DNA of 6,471 nt from assembly GCA_002308635.1 (NCBI GenBank), contig DBWG01000137.1, forward strand, positions 1 to 6,471, given 5' to 3'. The position numbers and the translations under genes are program-made. The DNA comes from Ruminococcaceae bacterium UBA1244. GTDB lineage: Bacteria; Bacillota; Clostridia; Oscillospirales; Acutalibacteraceae. Positions within the stretch are counted from its first letter, which is position 1. Every line of letters begins with the position of its first letter. The notes beneath the pieces are model-generated. The model was not told the origin of the DNA. It did not search any database and saw nothing but the letters and a program-made list of their open reading frames with translations. Below, in pieces: positions 4,373-6,471 of the stretch.

Positions 4373-6469
4373 ATGTCAAAGCTTGTAATAGTTGAGTCGC
4401 CTGCAAAGGCAAAGACTATCAAAAAATACCTCGGTTCCGATTTTGAAGTCGTTGCTTCAATGGGACATATCAGGGATCTTAATCCTAACAGGCTGAGTGT
4501 TGATATAAAAAAGAAATTCACACCAAAATATGAAGTGATAAAGGGAAAAGAAAAGCTCGCTGATGATCTTGTGAAGCTTGCCAAAAAAAGCGACTATGTT
4601 TATCTTGCGACCGACCCTGATCGTGAGGGAGAAGCTATCTCGTGGCATCTTGCTTATCTTTTGGGGCTTGATCTTGACGACAGCAACCGTGTTACGTTTA
4701 ACGAGATCACAAAAACCGGCGTGACAAACGGAATGGCTGCTCCGAGAAGGATCGATATTGACCTTGTGAATGCTCAGCAGGCAAGACGTATCCTTGACAG
4801 ACTTGTCGGATATAAGCTCAGTCCGTTCCTTTCGCAGAAAATCAGAAAAGGTCTTTCTGCCGGACGTGTACAGTCTGTTGCGGTACGTATCGTTGTTGAC
4901 AGAGAAAATAAGATACGTGCTTTCAAGCCGGAAGAGTATTGGAGCATAGATGCAAAGTTCATTCCAAAGGGCAGCCGAAAGGCATTTTCGGCAACACTCT
5001 ATGCAACAGACGAAGGAAAGATAAAAATTTCCAATGAGGAAGAAGCTAAGAAAATTCTTTCAGAGCTTGAAAAGGAAGAAGAATTTATAGTTTCAAAGCT
5101 GAGAAACGGAACAAGAAAAAAACAGCCTGCACCACCCTTTACAACCTCAACACTACAGCAGGAAGCTTCAAGAAAGCTGAACTTCCAGTCCAAAAGAACA
5201 ATGAAGGTTGCACAGGAGCTTTACGAAGGCGTAGAAATTCCTCAGATGGGAGCAGTCGGTCTTATAACCTATATGAGAACCGACTCGCTGAGAATTTCAA
5301 ATGATGCCATAGCAGAGGCAGGCGAATATATAAAGGGAAGATGGGGAGAAAAATATCTTCCCGAAAAACCGAGAGTTTTCAAGACGAAGGCAGGGGCTCA
5401 GGACGGACACGAAGCAATACGTCCTACTATGCCCTCTCTTGAACCCGAAAAAATAAAATCCAGCCTTACAACAGACCAGTACAAGATGTACAAGCTGATA
5501 TGGGAAAGATTTATAGCCTGTCAGATGGCTGAGTGCATACAGAAAACAACCGGTGCCGAAATAACAGGCGGAAAATATATTTTCAAAGCTACAGGATACA
5601 GAGTCGAGTTTGACGGCTTCACTACACTTTATGTTGAGGGACAGGACTCCGAGGAGGAAAAACAGACGGAGCTTCCTCCCCTTGAAAAGGATATGCAGGT
5701 ACGTCCGAAGGAAATAGTACCCAATCAGCATTTCACGCAGCCGCCTGCACGTTTTACCGAAGCTACTTTGATAAAAGCTCTCGAAGAAAACGGCATAGGA
5801 CGACCTTCCACTTATGCGGCAACCATATCGACAATAACTTCAAGAGGATATGTAAAGCGTGAGGGAAAAACTCTTTATCCCACAGAGCTGGGAGAGGTAT
5901 CAACAAAGCTTATGCTTGAGCATTTTCCCAAGATAGTAAACGTAAAGTTTACAGCACAGATGGAGGAAAGACTTGACAAGGTAGAACACGGCGAGGAGCA
6001 GTGGGCAGAGCTTCTCGAAAGCTTTTACGGTGACTTTAAGGAAACTCTTAAAAAAGCAAAAGAGGATATGAAGGACGTAAAAATAAAGGTTCAGGACGAA
6101 GAAACCGACATCGTATGCGAAAAATGCGGAAGAAAAATGGTTGTGAAAACAGGAAGATACGGAAAGTTCATAGCCTGCCCCGGTTATCCTGAATGCAAGA
6201 ACGTAAAGAACTTTGTCGAAACCGTCGGAGCAAAATGTCCTAAGTGCGGAAACGGCGACATAGTGATGAGAAAATCCAAAAGAGGCAGAACTTTCTATGG
6301 TTGCAGTAACTATCCTGAATGTGATTTTGTATCGTGGACAGAGCCGACAAACGAACGTTGTCCCAACTGCGGAGGAGTTCTGTACAAGAGAAAAGGCAAG
6401 GTAACAAAGCTGTACTGTGCGGCAGAGGGCTGCGGCTTTTCAAAAAACTTTGAGGAAAACGGAGTATGA
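4373..6469 (+). CDS. topA: DNA topoisomerase I (type IA)
   Basis: TopA relaxes negative supercoils by cutting one DNA strand through a tyrosine linkage and passing the other. The 698-residue protein is complete. The N-terminal Toprim domain has KLVIVESPAKAKTIKKYLG with catalytic E8, and the Mg-binding DPDREGE (D81, D83, E85). The gate domain has GRVQSVAVRIVVDRE. The active-site tyrosine is Y300 in TYMRTDS, and the motif GIGRPSTYAATISTI follows. The C-terminus carries three four-cysteine zinc modules: C582/C585/C602/C608, C622/C625/C644/C650 and C663/C666/C682/C687. CGGAGGAAA (4361-4369) precedes the ATG. The gene follows dprA by 17 bases and its TGA overlaps a possible next start. Isoleucine and arginine codon choice changes sharply near residue 175-181, which is unusual inside one gene. 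Confidence 0.98.
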   Translation: MSKLVIVESPAKAKTIKKYLGSDFEVVASMGHIRDLNPNRLSVDIKKKFTPKYEVIKGKEKLADDLVKLAKKSDYVYLATDPDREGEAISWHLAYLLGLDLDDSNRVTFNEITKTGVTNGMAAPRRIDIDLVNAQQARRILDRLVGYKLSPFLSQKIRKGLSAGRVQSVAVRIVVDRENKIRAFKPEEYWSIDAKFIPKGSRKAFSATLYATDEGKIKISNEEEAKKILSELEKEEEFIVSKLRNGTRKKQPAPPFTTSTLQQEASRKLNFQSKRTMKVAQELYEGVEIPQMGAVGLITYMRTDSLRISNDAIAEAGEYIKGRWGEKYLPEKPRVFKTKAGAQDGHEAIRPTMPSLEPEKIKSSLTTDQYKMYKLIWERFIACQMAECIQKTTGAEITGGKYIFKATGYRVEFDGFTTLYVEGQDSEEEKQTELPPLEKDMQVRPKEIVPNQHFTQPPARFTEATLIKALEENGIGRPSTYAATISTITSRGYVKREGKTLYPTELGEVSTKLMLEHFPKIVNVKFTAQMEERLDKVEHGEEQWAELLESFYGDFKETLKKAKEDMKDVKIKVQDEETDIVCEKCGRKMVVKTGRYGKFIACPGYPECKNVKNFVETVGAKCPKCGNGDIVMRKSKRGRTFYGCSNYPECDFVSWTEPTNERCPNCGGVLYKRKGKVTKLYCAAEGCGFSKNFEENGV

Positions 6470-6471
6470 GC
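6466..6471 (+). CDS. Possible start of the next gene (partial)
   Basis: An ATG at 6466-6468 overlaps the topA TGA as ATGA, a common arrangement for translationally coupled genes, and GAGGA (6452-6456) lies 9 bases upstream as a fair ribosome binding site. Only two codons (Met-Ser) are visible, so the product cannot be identified. In B. subtilis and many Firmicutes the gene after topA is trmFO (gid), which makes it the first candidate by synteny only. Confidence 0.4.

Noticed and set aside
5297..5731. 144-codon open frame on the minus strand opposite topA
   Set aside because: It lies wholly within conserved topA coding sequence, and the translation looks like random hydrophobic sequence without a family motif.
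1..6471. CRISPR array, insertion sequence, prophage or defence genes
   Set aside because: No spaced direct repeats, terminal inverted repeats, transposase, integrase or phage-like proteins are seen; every sizeable gene is a housekeeping type.

Overview
The window reads as a stretch of housekeeping chromosome from a Firmicute, most likely a clostridial, Ruminococcus-like bacterium. The grounds are strong GGAGG-type ribosome binding sites, moderate GC, all genes on one strand, the gene order infC-rpmI-rplT and dprA-topA, and protein sequences of Firmicute type. I cannot name a species from the sequence alone.

Layout, all on the + strand. The first 99 bases are the tail of an unrecognised gene. 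Bases 100-496 hold no gene. They contain an inverted-repeat element (190-247), small hairpins, a near-consensus sigma-A promoter (298-326) and a structured infC leader that ends in an intrinsic terminator (431-471), which looks like an attenuator. Next come infC (IF3, starting at an AUU codon at 497), rpmI (L35) and rplT (L20), closed by a second strong terminator (1654-1690). Sixteen bases after that hairpin's T tract a second cluster begins: a divergent shikimate-kinase-family gene, a SpoU/TrmH-type RNA 2'-O-methyltransferase, dprA and topA. A further gene probably starts in the last bases, overlapping the topA stop (ATGA).

How the genes work together. The first operon supplies translation initiation and two 50S proteins. 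In B. subtilis the same operon is repressed by L20 through premature termination in the infC leader, and this leader has the parts for a comparable switch: a possible pseudoknot, a competing pairing and a terminator. The second cluster mixes a small-molecule kinase, RNA modification, ssDNA handling for transformation or recombination, and DNA relaxation. The dprA-topA order is conserved in Firmicutes. It is closely spaced (gaps of 4, 36 and 17 bases), so it is probably co-transcribed, perhaps with help from promoter-like sequences inside the methyltransferase gene and dprA.

I found no wholly new system. The points most worth a second look are the infC leader architecture and its partial look-alike upstream, the non-canonical infC start, the altered substrate pocket of the AroK-like kinase, and an abrupt change of codon choice within topA.
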